This document shows, piece by piece, positions 1-7,278 of a stretch of 8,091 nucleotides of DNA. How positions within the stretch are numbered: the stretch's first letter is position 1; each line of letters opens with the position of its first letter. Both the position numbers and the translations under genes were made by a program. Origin of the DNA: Bacteroidota bacterium (GTDB taxonomy: Bacteria > Pseudomonadota > Alphaproteobacteria > Puniceispirillales > Puniceispirillaceae); NCBI GenBank assembly GCA_009936825.1, contig JAACDV010000026.1:1-8091 (forward strand). The letters are read 5' to 3'. A model generated the notes under the pieces. The model had not been told where the DNA came from and did no database searches. It saw only the letters and a program-made list of their open reading frames with translations.

Positions 1-1000
1 CCGAGAGAGTATTGGCCAAGAGAGTATTAGGAAGAATGACCTTGTCCATTTGCACCAAACGCCGCCCAATAAAAGCTGAAATCGCCGAGGCTTTATAGCA
101 GGCAACGCCCGGAACGCCGTATAGCGCGGTTTGCAGGGTAACGGTACCCGACGCCGCCAAAACCGCATGACTTTTCGACAAAGCGTCAAACAGCGCGTCC
201 TTGCCCGTATTTATCGCAATCACATCCTGCAAATTCCCTTTGGCAACCGCCGCGGCAACGCCTTCACGAAGCTGATCTGCAAGATGCGGCAGCGTTGGTA
301 AGCTGACAGTCAGTCCCGGCATTGCCTTTCCTACCAGCATCAATGCATCCAGCATTGGCACCAGCATATGCGAAATCTCGGACCGCCGACTTCCCGGCAG
401 CATCGTTATGTGCAGGCCGTTAGCGGGGGATTTACCCGCGGTAAGGAGCGGATTCGGCCGCACAGGATGATTATAAATGTCGTTAAACGCTTCAGGATGT
501 CCGATAAACTGGGTTGTGATGCCGTGCGGGGTGAAATAGGCCGGCTCAAAAGGAAACAGGCATAAAAGACCATCAACAGCCTTTGCCACATTTTTAGCCC
601 GCCATGCACCCCATGCCCAAACTGTCGGGGCCACAGTATGAATAATCGGCGCAGACCACCCTTCTGCCGCCATGCGTCGGCGCAAACGCGATGCCAGACG
701 CAAAGAAAACCCTTTTACATCAACCGTCAGAATCGCCGAGGGCCGGGTTTCAATAATCCGGTCAACCAGGCGGTCAGCTAGCCGCGATAATCGGGGATAT
801 GCGGTAAGGGCTGCGCCAAACCCGAAAACGGTCAGCGCCTCCATCTTGCCTTCACAGACAAGACCTTCTTCGATCATGGCCGGCCCGCCAACACCTATCC
901 AATGCTGTTGACCCCAGCTCCCATTTATCGCCGCCATCATTTTGGCTGCCAGCCTGTCCCCCGACGGTTCACCCGCAAGAATGAATAAAGGTGCGGCCAT
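1..1000 (-). CDS. lpxB: Lipid-A-disaccharide synthase LpxB (3' end outside window)
   Basis: LpxB is a GT19-family glycosyltransferase that joins lipid X to UDP-2,3-diacylglucosamine, giving the beta-1,6 tetra-acyl disaccharide 1-phosphate of lipid A and UDP. It acts at the inner face of the inner membrane. My own translation from the ATG at 1000 is open for 333 residues to the left edge; the family is usually about 380-390, so roughly the last 50 are missing. Visible family motifs are AGEPSGD (9-15), GVGGPAM (36-42), APTVWAWG (124-131), FPFEP (149-153), FIGHP (165-169), LPGSRRSEI (201-209), AASGT (282-286) and LPN (323-325). The usual DxPDF motif reads DVKGF (94-98); I believe variants here occur in alphaproteobacteria. 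The start is set by TAATG, in which the lpxI stop and the lpxB ATG share one base, suggesting translational coupling. Family assignment is secure. Confidence 0.96.
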   Translation of the reverse strand, partial: MAAPLFILAGEPSGDRLAAKMMAAINGSWGQQHWIGVGGPAMIEEGLVCEGKMEALTVFGFGAALTAYPRLSRLADRLVDRIIETRPSAILTVDVKGFSLRLASRLRRRMAAEGWSAPIIHTVAPTVWAWGAWRAKNVAKAVDGLLCLFPFEPAYFTPHGITTQFIGHPEAFNDIYNHPVRPNPLLTAGKSPANGLHITMLPGSRRSEISHMLVPMLDALMLVGKAMPGLTVSLPTLPHLADQLREGVAAAVAKGNLQDVIAINTGKDALFDALSKSHAVLAASGTVTLQTALYGVPGVACYKASAISAFIGRRLVQMDKVILPNTLLANTLS

Positions 1001-1800
1001 TATATGCCAACAACTGTCAGGTTAAGTTCAGTGGCCGTTTTCCATAGCTTTTGCGGATCCCCGGCAAGTAAAACACCGCCAGCTTCAAGCGCGATAATCA
1101 CTATTCCGGCAGCCGCAACAGCCGCCAGCGACGTCTCGCCAATCACCGGAATATCAAGCCGGGCATCCTGACCCGATTTACGGCGCTTGACGAAAACCGC
1201 AGGTGGCCCTGTTTTATCCAGAATATCAGCCGAGCGACGCAGCATTGCATCGGTTCCCTCAGCGGCCTCAATCGCAATAACACGGCCATCTTGAACAACT
1301 ACGCCCTGCCCCACATCATGCGCGCCAAGCTGCATCAGCACCGCAACGCCGCATTCAATATCGGCGCGAATGGCATCATTTATCTGCCCGCAACAAACCC
1401 CGTCCGGCATCATTGCGTCGGGCATAAAGCTATCCGCAGAAATGGTCTCGATACCAACTTCGTCAAAAAATGCCGAAATAGCCCGTAACAACGCATCATC
1501 GCCACGGCCTACGGCGCGCGCCAGTAATTTTACCGCACTTGCATCCGGCTTTAGCTGCGAGAGCGTCGGGCGCTGGACTTTGCCGGCCATAACAATTTTG
1601 CTACACCCGGAATCCTGAACAAGTTGGCGCGTTGTACCAATAGACCCAAGCGTAATCTCAAAAGAATCAAAGGCTGAAAAATCAGCATTTGCCTGACCCG
1701 AAATGGTAAAAATGGTGACGTCATATCCTTGCTGGCGGGCATTTTCTGCCAGATTTAGTGGCAGTTGTCCCTGCCCTGCAATTACCGCCAGTTGTGTCAT
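1000..1800 (-). CDS. lpxI: UDP-2,3-diacylglucosamine pyrophosphatase LpxI (DUF1009)
   Basis: LpxI hydrolyses UDP-2,3-diacylglucosamine to lipid X and UMP, the step before LpxB. It replaces the unrelated LpxH in most alphaproteobacteria and attacks the beta rather than the alpha phosphate. The 266-residue protein has the expected length, with no signal peptide, fitting a cytosolic or peripheral enzyme. Family landmarks are an N-terminal glycine-rich IAGQGQLP (7-14), MAGKVQRP (71-78), a GDDALLRA segment (100-107), MPDGVCCG (131-138), EAAEGTDAMLRR (178-189) and LDIPVIG (215-221). Asp216 in the last is my candidate for the catalytic aspartate described in the Caulobacter enzyme; this is inferred from motif context. 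An AGGG Shine-Dalgarno-like run lies at 1810-1807, six bases before the ATG, supporting this start. The gene begins 14 bp after lpxA and runs into lpxB, so it is in the middle of the operon. Confidence 0.95.
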   Translation of the reverse strand: MTQLAVIAGQGQLPLNLAENARQQGYDVTIFTISGQANADFSAFDSFEITLGSIGTTRQLVQDSGCSKIVMAGKVQRPTLSQLKPDASAVKLLARAVGRGDDALLRAISAFFDEVGIETISADSFMPDAMMPDGVCCGQINDAIRADIECGVAVLMQLGAHDVGQGVVVQDGRVIAIEAAEGTDAMLRRSADILDKTGPPAVFVKRRKSGQDARLDIPVIGETSLAAVAAAGIVIIALEAGGVLLAGDPQKLWKTATELNLTVVGI

Positions 1801-1814
1801 TCATCGCCCTATTT

Positions 1815-2603
1815 CTAGTTTGCCTGACAAACGCCGTTCCGGCCTGCCTTATCAAGAAAAGTAAAAACCTCTGCCGCCTCAGCGCTGTCACTATAGGTTT
1901 GACGCGCCGACTGTAGGCGCTGGCTATACACATTGCTGCCGCGAAACAAATCCCGATAAAGCCGGCGCAGGGTCAGGACAGTCGCATCGTCAAACCCGCG
2001 CCGCGACAGGCCAATGACATTGATGCCGGTCAGACGCGCCCTGTTGCCAACAGCAATCCCGAACGGGATTACATCGCTATCCACTGCACTTTGGGACCCA
2101 ATCATCGCATGATCGCCAACACGGCACCATTGCTGAACCGTGGCAAACCCGCCAAGCATGACATGATTGCCAATCTTTGCATGCCCACCAAGCGCTGCAT
2201 TATTCGCGAAAATAACATGATCACCAACAACACAATCATGCGCAACATGCGTTGCCGCCAAAAACAACCCGTGATTACCGACAACCGTCCGCATCGAATC
2301 TATCGCCGTTCCCGGATGCATTGTCACATGCTCACGTATCACGCATTTACGGCCAATCTCCAGCGTCGATGGCTCGCCCGCATAACGCGTGTGTTGCGGG
2401 GAACATCCAAGAACAGCAAAGGGAAACACCTCACATCCGGCACCAAGCGAGGTGTGCCCTTCGATCACCACATGTGCGTGCAGAATCGCCCCATCGCCAA
2501 TAACAGCATCGCCCCCGATAACACAAAAGGGTCCAATACTAACGTCAGCACCCAGCGAGGCGGCCGGGTCAATTACCGCAGTGGGATGAATAAAAACAGC
2601 CAT
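1815..2603 (-). CDS. lpxA: UDP-N-acetylglucosamine O-acyltransferase LpxA
   Basis: LpxA transfers a 3-hydroxyacyl chain from acyl carrier protein to the 3-OH of UDP-GlcNAc, the first step of lipid A synthesis, in the cytosol. The 262 residues match the usual length of about 260. Residues 5-185 are a left-handed beta-helix of hexapeptide repeats (for example IGPFCV, IGDGAI, VGDHVI, IGNHVM). The C-terminal part (about 190-262) is the helical domain typical of the family, with SRRGF at 200-204. The catalytic histidine is His122 in HVAHDC (119-124), aligned gaplessly with E. coli His125. HTRYAGEP (71-78) matches the conserved loop. The position aligned with the E. coli acyl-chain ruler Gly173 is Ser170, so chain-length preference may differ. 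An in-frame TAG lies seven codons before the ATG, and no strong Shine-Dalgarno sequence is visible. The gene ends 14 bp before lpxI. Confidence 0.97.
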   Translation of the reverse strand: MAVFIHPTAVIDPAASLGADVSIGPFCVIGGDAVIGDGAILHAHVVIEGHTSLGAGCEVFPFAVLGCSPQHTRYAGEPSTLEIGRKCVIREHVTMHPGTAIDSMRTVVGNHGLFLAATHVAHDCVVGDHVIFANNAALGGHAKIGNHVMLGGFATVQQWCRVGDHAMIGSQSAVDSDVIPFGIAVGNRARLTGINVIGLSRRGFDDATVLTLRRLYRDLFRGSNVYSQRLQSARQTYSDSAEAAEVFTFLDKAGRNGVCQAN

Positions 2604-2674
2604 GAAAATACGGACTTTCTAAAATGGATCTGGGTGAAATTTATGTGTTCCAGAATAGGGTGAGCGTAAAAGCA
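2604..2674 (-). other. fabZ-lpxA intergenic gap
   Basis: This 71-bp stretch is the longest gap inside the operon after bamA. I see no open frame, no hairpin followed by a T-run, and no convincing -35/-10 pair. TCACCC occurs twice on the minus strand (2663-2658 and 2637-2632), too short to interpret. The absence of a clear Shine-Dalgarno sequence before lpxA is the only notable point. Confidence 0.5.
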
Positions 2675-3133
2675 TCACCGCGGCGGATCAACAATCATCG
2701 CGCCAAATTCGGCCTCAGATGTCTTCACACCTCCTACGCTTGCCACCCCTTTGAATTTCCACAATGCGCCTTTCGAGCTGATTTTTTCAACATATAGAGT
2801 TAAAACATCGCCGGGACGAACGGGTTTGCGAAACTTTACCTTGTCAATACCGGTAAAAAATACCAGCTTGCCGTCAGTTTCATTGCCCAACGTCACGCTG
2901 GCAAGGCAGGCCGCGGTTTGCGCCATTGCTTCGACAATCAAAACGCCCGGCATAATCGGATAATCGGGAAAATGTCCGGTAAATACGGGATCGCTGGCGC
3001 TGACCAACTTTATCCCCACGGCACTGGTATCCGCCGTAATTTCCTCTACCCGGTCAATCAGCAACATTGGCGGACGGTGGGGAATGCGTTTTTGTATCTG
3101 GTCAATATTGAGTTCGGTAATGGTTTCGTTCAT
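2675..3133 (-). CDS. fabZ: (3R)-hydroxyacyl-ACP dehydratase FabZ
   Basis: FabZ dehydrates (3R)-3-hydroxyacyl-ACP to trans-2-enoyl-ACP in type II fatty acid synthesis, in the cytosol. It competes with LpxA and LpxD for 3-hydroxyacyl-ACP, which explains its place between their genes: flux through FabZ sets the phospholipid/lipid A balance. The 152 residues match a single hot-dog-fold domain of usual length. The N-terminal IPHRPPMLLIDRV (17-29) is the family signature. The active-site histidine is His54 in GHFPDYPIMPG (53-63), and the active-site glutamate is Glu68 in VLIVEAMAQ (64-72). FRKPVRPGD (101-109) is the conserved later strand and turn. The ATG overlaps the TGA of lpxD as ATGA, which fixes the start and suggests coupled translation. 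It is not FabA, which is longer and carries a different helix signature. Confidence 0.97.
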   Translation of the reverse strand: MNETITELNIDQIQKRIPHRPPMLLIDRVEEITADTSAVGIKLVSASDPVFTGHFPDYPIMPGVLIVEAMAQTAACLASVTLGNETDGKLVFFTGIDKVKFRKPVRPGDVLTLYVEKISSKGALWKFKGVASVGGVKTSEAEFGAMIVDPPR

Positions 3134-4158
3134 TGGTTATTTTCTTTCTTCCCAGATTTAGCAAGCAGGCGGCGAAGCGCCGCCTTTTCCCGCCAGAAAT
3201 CGCGCGCCTCAGTAGCCGGAAATCCTACAACAATCATGCCCTCGCCGACATCCTTTGTAACGCCGCTTTGCGCCATTACAACGGCGTCCTTACCGACACT
3301 AACATTCTGGCCAATTCCGGCCTGACCACCCAGCATTGCACCCTCGCCAATGCTGGCACCCCCGGCCATACCGATTTGCGCGGTTAAAATGGCGCGGTCC
3401 GCAATGGTACAATTATGGGCAATATGGACCAGATTATCGATCATTACGTTCGCTCCAATCCGGGTGGCCTCTAATGTGCCGCGATCAATGCAGCAACCGG
3501 CGCCTATATGGCTGAAGCTGCCAATTTCGACTGATCCCACATGGGGCAACATCACCGCCCCGTCTTTGGTCATCTCAAACCCGAAACCTGCGCTTCCAAT
3601 GACGGTATTTGGCAAAACACTGACATTATCGCCAAGATCACAGTGCGAAAGCACAGCGTTGGCCCCAATCCGGCATCCGGTGCCAATGCGCACCCCTTTA
3701 TGGATGACCGCTCCGGCTTCAATGATACTCCCGCCGCCAATCGTAACGCCATCGCCCAGCATAACCCCCGGACCAACGGTCACAGTGCCTTCATGCCCAT
3801 CATGCTTGGCACCAAAATCATAGGGTGTGACCGGACCTGATTGGGTGTCAGGAACCAATTGGGAGAGCGCCCGCGCAAAGCCTAGGCGCGGCGCATCGAC
3901 AATCAGTTTTGTACATTTATCTGGAAGTGATGCGGCAAATTCACCGTTGGTTATAACCGTCGCACCCTCTAGCAAATTCAAATCGATATCCGGCGGTGCA
4001 GCCGATAAAAAACTTAATATTCCGGGGCCGCCTTTATCAATCGAGGCAGAATCACTCACCAATACCGCGCCATCACCTGTCACCTCAGCGCCAATGGCAG
4101 CGGCAAGTGATGCGGCACTCTGCGGGGTAATCGTGAAAAATCGGGTTTTAATTGCCAT
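3130..4158 (-). CDS. lpxD: UDP-3-O-(3-hydroxyacyl)glucosamine N-acyltransferase LpxD
   Basis: LpxD adds the second 3-hydroxyacyl chain, from ACP, to the 2-amino group of UDP-3-O-acylglucosamine, the third lipid A step, in the cytosol. The 342 residues fit the usual 335-345. The order is an N-terminal uridine-binding domain (about 1-110, with ILSFLS at 47-52), a hexapeptide-repeat left-handed beta-helix (about 120-315), and a charged C-terminal helix (about 317-342). The glycine-rich IGSAGFGFE (187-195) and IDRGTL (224-229) are family signatures. His248 in HIAHNC aligns without gaps with catalytic His239 of E. coli. The second E. coli active-site histidine, His276, aligns with Asn285 here (see findings). 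The gene starts 9 bp after the skp stop and overlaps fabZ by 4 bp. Its repeats resemble LpxA, but the N-terminal domain and length separate them. Confidence 0.97.
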   Translation of the reverse strand: MAIKTRFFTITPQSAASLAAAIGAEVTGDGAVLVSDSASIDKGGPGILSFLSAAPPDIDLNLLEGATVITNGEFAASLPDKCTKLIVDAPRLGFARALSQLVPDTQSGPVTPYDFGAKHDGHEGTVTVGPGVMLGDGVTIGGGSIIEAGAVIHKGVRIGTGCRIGANAVLSHCDLGDNVSVLPNTVIGSAGFGFEMTKDGAVMLPHVGSVEIGSFSHIGAGCCIDRGTLEATRIGANVMIDNLVHIAHNCTIADRAILTAQIGMAGGASIGEGAMLGGQAGIGQNVSVGKDAVVMAQSGVTKDVGEGMIVVGFPATEARDFWREKAALRRLLAKSGKKENNQ

Positions 4159-4167
4159 GCTTAATAT

Positions 4168-4821
4168 CTATTCCGATACCGCCTCTTTTGGGGCCGAAAC
4201 CTCAGGTATTGGAACATCATTTTGTCTTATGTTGACTTCAATTCGCGCATTTTTTGTTCGCTCATCAAGCCGCCGCAAAACCTCTTCGGAAAGGTTAAGA
4301 GACGGAATGAAAATCAAGGCAGCATCGCGGACAAGCACCAAATCGAGCATCTGCTCACGCGCGACCTCAGTTACAATCTCCACGGCCATCCGGCGCAATT
4401 CTCCCTGCGCTTCCTGAAAAGCGAGCGCGATTGCCTCTCGGCCATATTGAATTTCCTGCTGGATTTTGGCCACTTCAGCCTCAAATTCAGACAGTTTTTT
4501 CGCAAATTCCTCTTCAGATAACGTCTCGCGCAACGTAACCAACTCACGCTCGCTTTCCTGAAGCTTGGTCTCACGCGCGGAAAATTCACGCTGAAAGGTT
4601 AGCCTTTGTTCATCCAGCAATTCGCGAACGCGCAAGGTTCCCTTAGAAGCACGTAAAACACCCTCAAGATCAATCAGACCAATCCGGCGCACCGCCATAG
4701 AGCCATCAATAACGCCGGCACCAGCATTTTCATCTGAATTTGTGACAGCCTGTTGCGCAAAGACGGGCTGTGCCATACCGATAGTCATCAACACCAAAAA
4801 AAATACAGCGCGTTTTATCAT
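4168..4821 (-). CDS. skp: Periplasmic chaperone Skp/OmpH family
   Basis: Skp-family proteins are periplasmic trimeric chaperones that hold unfolded outer-membrane proteins after Sec export and pass them to the Bam complex. The chosen ATG at 4821 gives 217 residues and puts a clear signal peptide at the very N-terminus: MIKR, a hydrophobic core (about 5-20), then cleavage near VFA|QQ (after residue 22). A 24-residue polar linker follows. The Skp core starts at IGLIDLEGVL (47-56). A long charged segment (about 65-155), rich in Glu, Lys, Arg and Gln, matches the coiled-coil tentacles. The fold closes with a strand-like LDLVLVRDAALIF (159-171). A proline-containing acidic tail ends the protein. 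The frame extends upstream to 4914, inside bamA, but that would bury the signal peptide. The gene lies 46 bp after bamA and 9 bp before lpxD. Sequence is variable in this family, so the name rests on signal, coiled coil and context. Confidence 0.9.
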   Translation of the reverse strand: MIKRAVFFLVLMTIGMAQPVFAQQAVTNSDENAGAGVIDGSMAVRRIGLIDLEGVLRASKGTLRVRELLDEQRLTFQREFSARETKLQESERELVTLRETLSEEEFAKKLSEFEAEVAKIQQEIQYGREAIALAFQEAQGELRRMAVEIVTEVAREQMLDLVLVRDAALIFIPSLNLSEEVLRRLDERTKNARIEVNIRQNDVPIPEVSAPKEAVSE

Positions 4822-4867
4822 CAATACAGATGCGGCAAAAGACAGATTTTGCGTCACATCGAAGCCC

Positions 4868-7144
4868 CTATAACCGCGTGCCGATGGTAAACTGGAACGT
4901 CTTCTTTCTGTCATATTTTTCGCTGTTTATGGCATTGGCCCAGTAGAACGACATTGGCCCGATATATGTGTTCCACAAAATGCCGGTACCGACCGACGTG
5001 CGAAGCGAAGATTTTTTCGCCCCGGTTACGCCATTTGGAAAATCTGTGTCCCATACCGAGCCAAAGTCTGAAAAGACGGTCCAACGCATTCCAAGATCCT
5101 TGCTGAACCCCAGAGGTGACACAATTTCAAAGCTACCGTTCACAACATTGTTACCGCCGACAGCCGCGCCTGACCCTGTATCACGCGGCCCCATACCGCT
5201 GCCCTCAAATCCACGCACACTGCGACCACCAATGTAGAAACGCTGTGATTGCGTTACTTTCTCGCCCAACCCGATCACGCTACCAACACGGCCCTTAACC
5301 CCCAGAACGATGGAGTTAAAGTAAAGAGGCTTGTAATACGCGCCTCTGATAATGGCCTGATAGTATTTCGCATCACCGCCAATTCCGGCGATTTCCTGAG
5401 ATAGCTCAATCAGACTTCCGTCTGACGGGTCCATCCGATTATCACGGGTATCGCGTGACACACTATAGCGGGCCGCAGATTTTAGAATCGTCTTATTATT
5501 CTCACCCGTCACCGAGGTTGCTTTTGTTGATGATGTCGTTGATTTTGTACGCGATAATTCATATCCGACCCGGTGATAATAATCATCGGCCGCCGAGAAC
5601 CCAACACCAAAATCAGTTCCCAATTTGTTGGTGGTAATGGTGTTGCGCTTAACCCGCTCATTAAACACCGAGGCCGATCCGGTAAGGTTTCGCCCGAAAA
5701 GATACGGCTCGGTAATCCCCAGAGTGAGGTTCGTGCTGCTCTTTGACAGGTCCAGACTTGCATTCAAGGACCGGCCTGTACCAAGGAAATTCTTCTCATT
5801 AATACCCAGCACGACGTTGGTTTTATCAATGGATGAGTATCCAAGGCCAACTGATAGCTCGCCTGTTGACTGCTCTTCAACGGTTAATTGGGTGATCGTC
5901 TGCTCATCGCTGCTTCCGGCAATATTCTGCACAGTCACATTCGAAAAATAGCCAAGATTACGGACATTACGAATTGAACGTTCCAGCTTGAGCTGGTTGA
6001 AAGCATCGCCCTCAACAAGTTCAAATTCGCGCCTGATAACAGAATCGAGTGTCCTGGAATTATTGACGATCTCAATACGTTCAATGAAATTTTTGCGCGC
6101 CTTGCCAATTTTCAAAAAGATGTTGAGCGTTTGGCTTTCGGGGTCGGTTATAACCTCAGGATCGATATTAACAAACGCATAGCCGACCGAGCCCAGTTCA
6201 TTCGTCAGGTCCAGCATGCCCTGTTCTAGCAGACGAACATCATACCATCCATCATCACCGAACTTGAACAGCGTCGTCAAAAATTCGATGTCCAGCCCTT
6301 TAATCTGGCTTTCAATGGAGATATCACCAACCTTATAACGAACACCTTCTTCGAGGAGGAAATTGACGGCAAAGCCTTTTCGGCTAGGCAGCAGACCACC
6401 TCTAACGCGTAACACTTCAATATCGGCATAACCACGTTCAAGATAGAACTGCCGTAAAAGCCGCGAGTCATAATCCAGACGGGCCTCGTCATAATTGTCG
6501 GCCGAGGAAAAAATCGTCCACCATTTCGTCTCACGGCTGGCGATGGCACGGCGCAGTGCGGAATCAGAATACAGCCGATTACCCTTGAACGTGATGGAGT
6601 TGATCTTGATCATCGGGCCTTCATTAACAACGAAGGCTAGATCGACCCGATTTTCATCAAGTTCAATAATCTGTGGCTCAACCACAGCGGCAAACCGCCC
6701 GCTTTGACGGTAAATATCCAAAAGGCGCTGCGATCCCTGAAGGGCGGTCTCACGGGTGTAAACACGGCGTGGCTCAATATCCAGCACTTCGAGAAGGCGC
6801 TCATCAGAAAGGGCATCATTACCCTCGATGTTAACGCGGTTGATAATCGGATTTTCAACGATTGTGACAGTTATGGTCTGACCATCAAGGCTGATATCAA
6901 TATCTTTGAAAAGATCAGTATCATACAGCCTTTCAAGGGCTATACTGAGGGTTGCACGCGAAACGCGGTCGCCAACCTGCACTGGCAAATAAGATAAAAC
7001 CGTACCGTCTGCGACCCGCCGGTTGCCAGTGACGACGATCTGTTCGACCTGAACCAACGCATCCGACGATTGCGCCGAGGCTGGCAATGCCGCCCCAAAA
7101 AACGAAACAAAACCAATCACAAAAATTAGCGCGAGCTTCGACAT
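4868..7144 (-). CDS. bamA: Outer-membrane assembly factor BamA (Omp85)
   Basis: BamA is the central subunit of the BAM complex, which inserts beta-barrel proteins into the outer membrane. From the ATG at 7144 it has 758 residues, usual for the family. Residues 1-24 are a signal peptide with likely cleavage at ASA|Q. Five POTRA repeats follow at roughly 33-99, 100-175, 176-268, 270-348 and 352-425; the first begins QIVVTGNRRV. The remainder (about 426-758) is the C-terminal barrel with alternating aromatic and glycine-rich strands, including the loop-6 VRGF motif (643-646) in GGRSVRGFEG. The C-terminus FQFTIGTRL resembles a beta-signal but ends in Leu instead of an aromatic residue. An in-frame TTG eight codons upstream is possible, but the ATG has a G-run at proper spacing and a clean signal peptide. 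A promoter candidate lies just upstream. Confidence 0.97.
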   Translation of the reverse strand: MSKLALIFVIGFVSFFGAALPASAQSSDALVQVEQIVVTGNRRVADGTVLSYLPVQVGDRVSRATLSIALERLYDTDLFKDIDISLDGQTITVTIVENPIINRVNIEGNDALSDERLLEVLDIEPRRVYTRETALQGSQRLLDIYRQSGRFAAVVEPQIIELDENRVDLAFVVNEGPMIKINSITFKGNRLYSDSALRRAIASRETKWWTIFSSADNYDEARLDYDSRLLRQFYLERGYADIEVLRVRGGLLPSRKGFAVNFLLEEGVRYKVGDISIESQIKGLDIEFLTTLFKFGDDGWYDVRLLEQGMLDLTNELGSVGYAFVNIDPEVITDPESQTLNIFLKIGKARKNFIERIEIVNNSRTLDSVIRREFELVEGDAFNQLKLERSIRNVRNLGYFSNVTVQNIAGSSDEQTITQLTVEEQSTGELSVGLGYSSIDKTNVVLGINEKNFLGTGRSLNASLDLSKSSTNLTLGITEPYLFGRNLTGSASVFNERVKRNTITTNKLGTDFGVGFSAADDYYHRVGYELSRTKSTTSSTKATSVTGENNKTILKSAARYSVSRDTRDNRMDPSDGSLIELSQEIAGIGGDAKYYQAIIRGAYYKPLYFNSIVLGVKGRVGSVIGLGEKVTQSQRFYIGGRSVRGFEGSGMGPRDTGSGAAVGGNNVVNGSFEIVSPLGFSKDLGMRWTVFSDFGSVWDTDFPNGVTGAKKSSLRTSVGTGILWNTYIGPMSFYWANAINSEKYDRKKTFQFTIGTRL

Positions 7145-7152
7145 GGTCTCTA

Positions 7153-7158
7153 CCCCCC
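7153..7158 (-). promoter_or_regulatory. Candidate ribosome binding site of bamA
   Basis: A run of six G on the minus strand ends eight bases before the bamA ATG (7144-7142). It can pair in part with the 16S rRNA 3' end and favours the ATG over the upstream in-frame TTG at 7168, which has no such run at proper distance. Confidence 0.4.
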
Positions 7159-7173
7159 AAATCAGCAATCTGA

Positions 7174-7201
7174 ACTATACCCATCCAAACGACTTAATCA
7201 A
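7174..7201 (-). promoter_or_regulatory. Candidate sigma70-type promoter of bamA
   Basis: On the minus strand TTGATT (7201-7196) and TATAGT (7179-7174) are separated by 16 bp, each close to the -35 (TTGACA) and -10 (TATAAT) consensus. Transcription would start near 7167, giving a leader of about 23 nt before the bamA ATG that carries the G-run. Such a promoter would let bamA-skp-lpxD-fabZ-lpxA-lpxI-lpxB be transcribed apart from rseP. This is judged by eye only, and chance matches of this quality are common. Confidence 0.38.
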
Positions 7202-7278
7202 AGCGGACATTTTAGCCAAACACCTGACTGACCTTGTGAAAACACCGCATTTGTTGAAATTATGGGCATTTTTAGCGC

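Noticed and set aside
2091..2663. A 190-codon plus-strand open frame
   Set aside because: It lies antisense to lpxA, and its odd composition (many Met, Asn, Thr, His) is what the reverse complement of hexapeptide-repeat codons produces. It matches no family I know and lpxA is certain.
3350..3823. A 157-codon plus-strand open frame
   Set aside because: It is the antisense shadow of the lpxD beta-helix, Pro/Thr/Ser-rich, and has no recognisable motif.
3827..4417. A 196-codon plus-strand open frame
   Set aside because: It runs antisense across the end of skp and the start of lpxD, both well supported, and its low-complexity Ser/Ala/Arg-rich translation has no domain features.
4822..4914. Longer skp start overlapping the end of bamA
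   Set aside because: The frame is open to 4914, but starting there would place 31 residues before a perfect signal peptide. The ATG at 4821 puts the basic residues and hydrophobic core at the N-terminus, as expected for an exported protein.
7203..7278. Similar motifs GGCTAAAATGTCCGC (7217-7203) and GCGCTAAAAATGCCC (7278-7264) on the minus strand
   Set aside because: They are alike only with a one-base indel and several mismatches in AT-rich sequence, too weak to call a repeat family.
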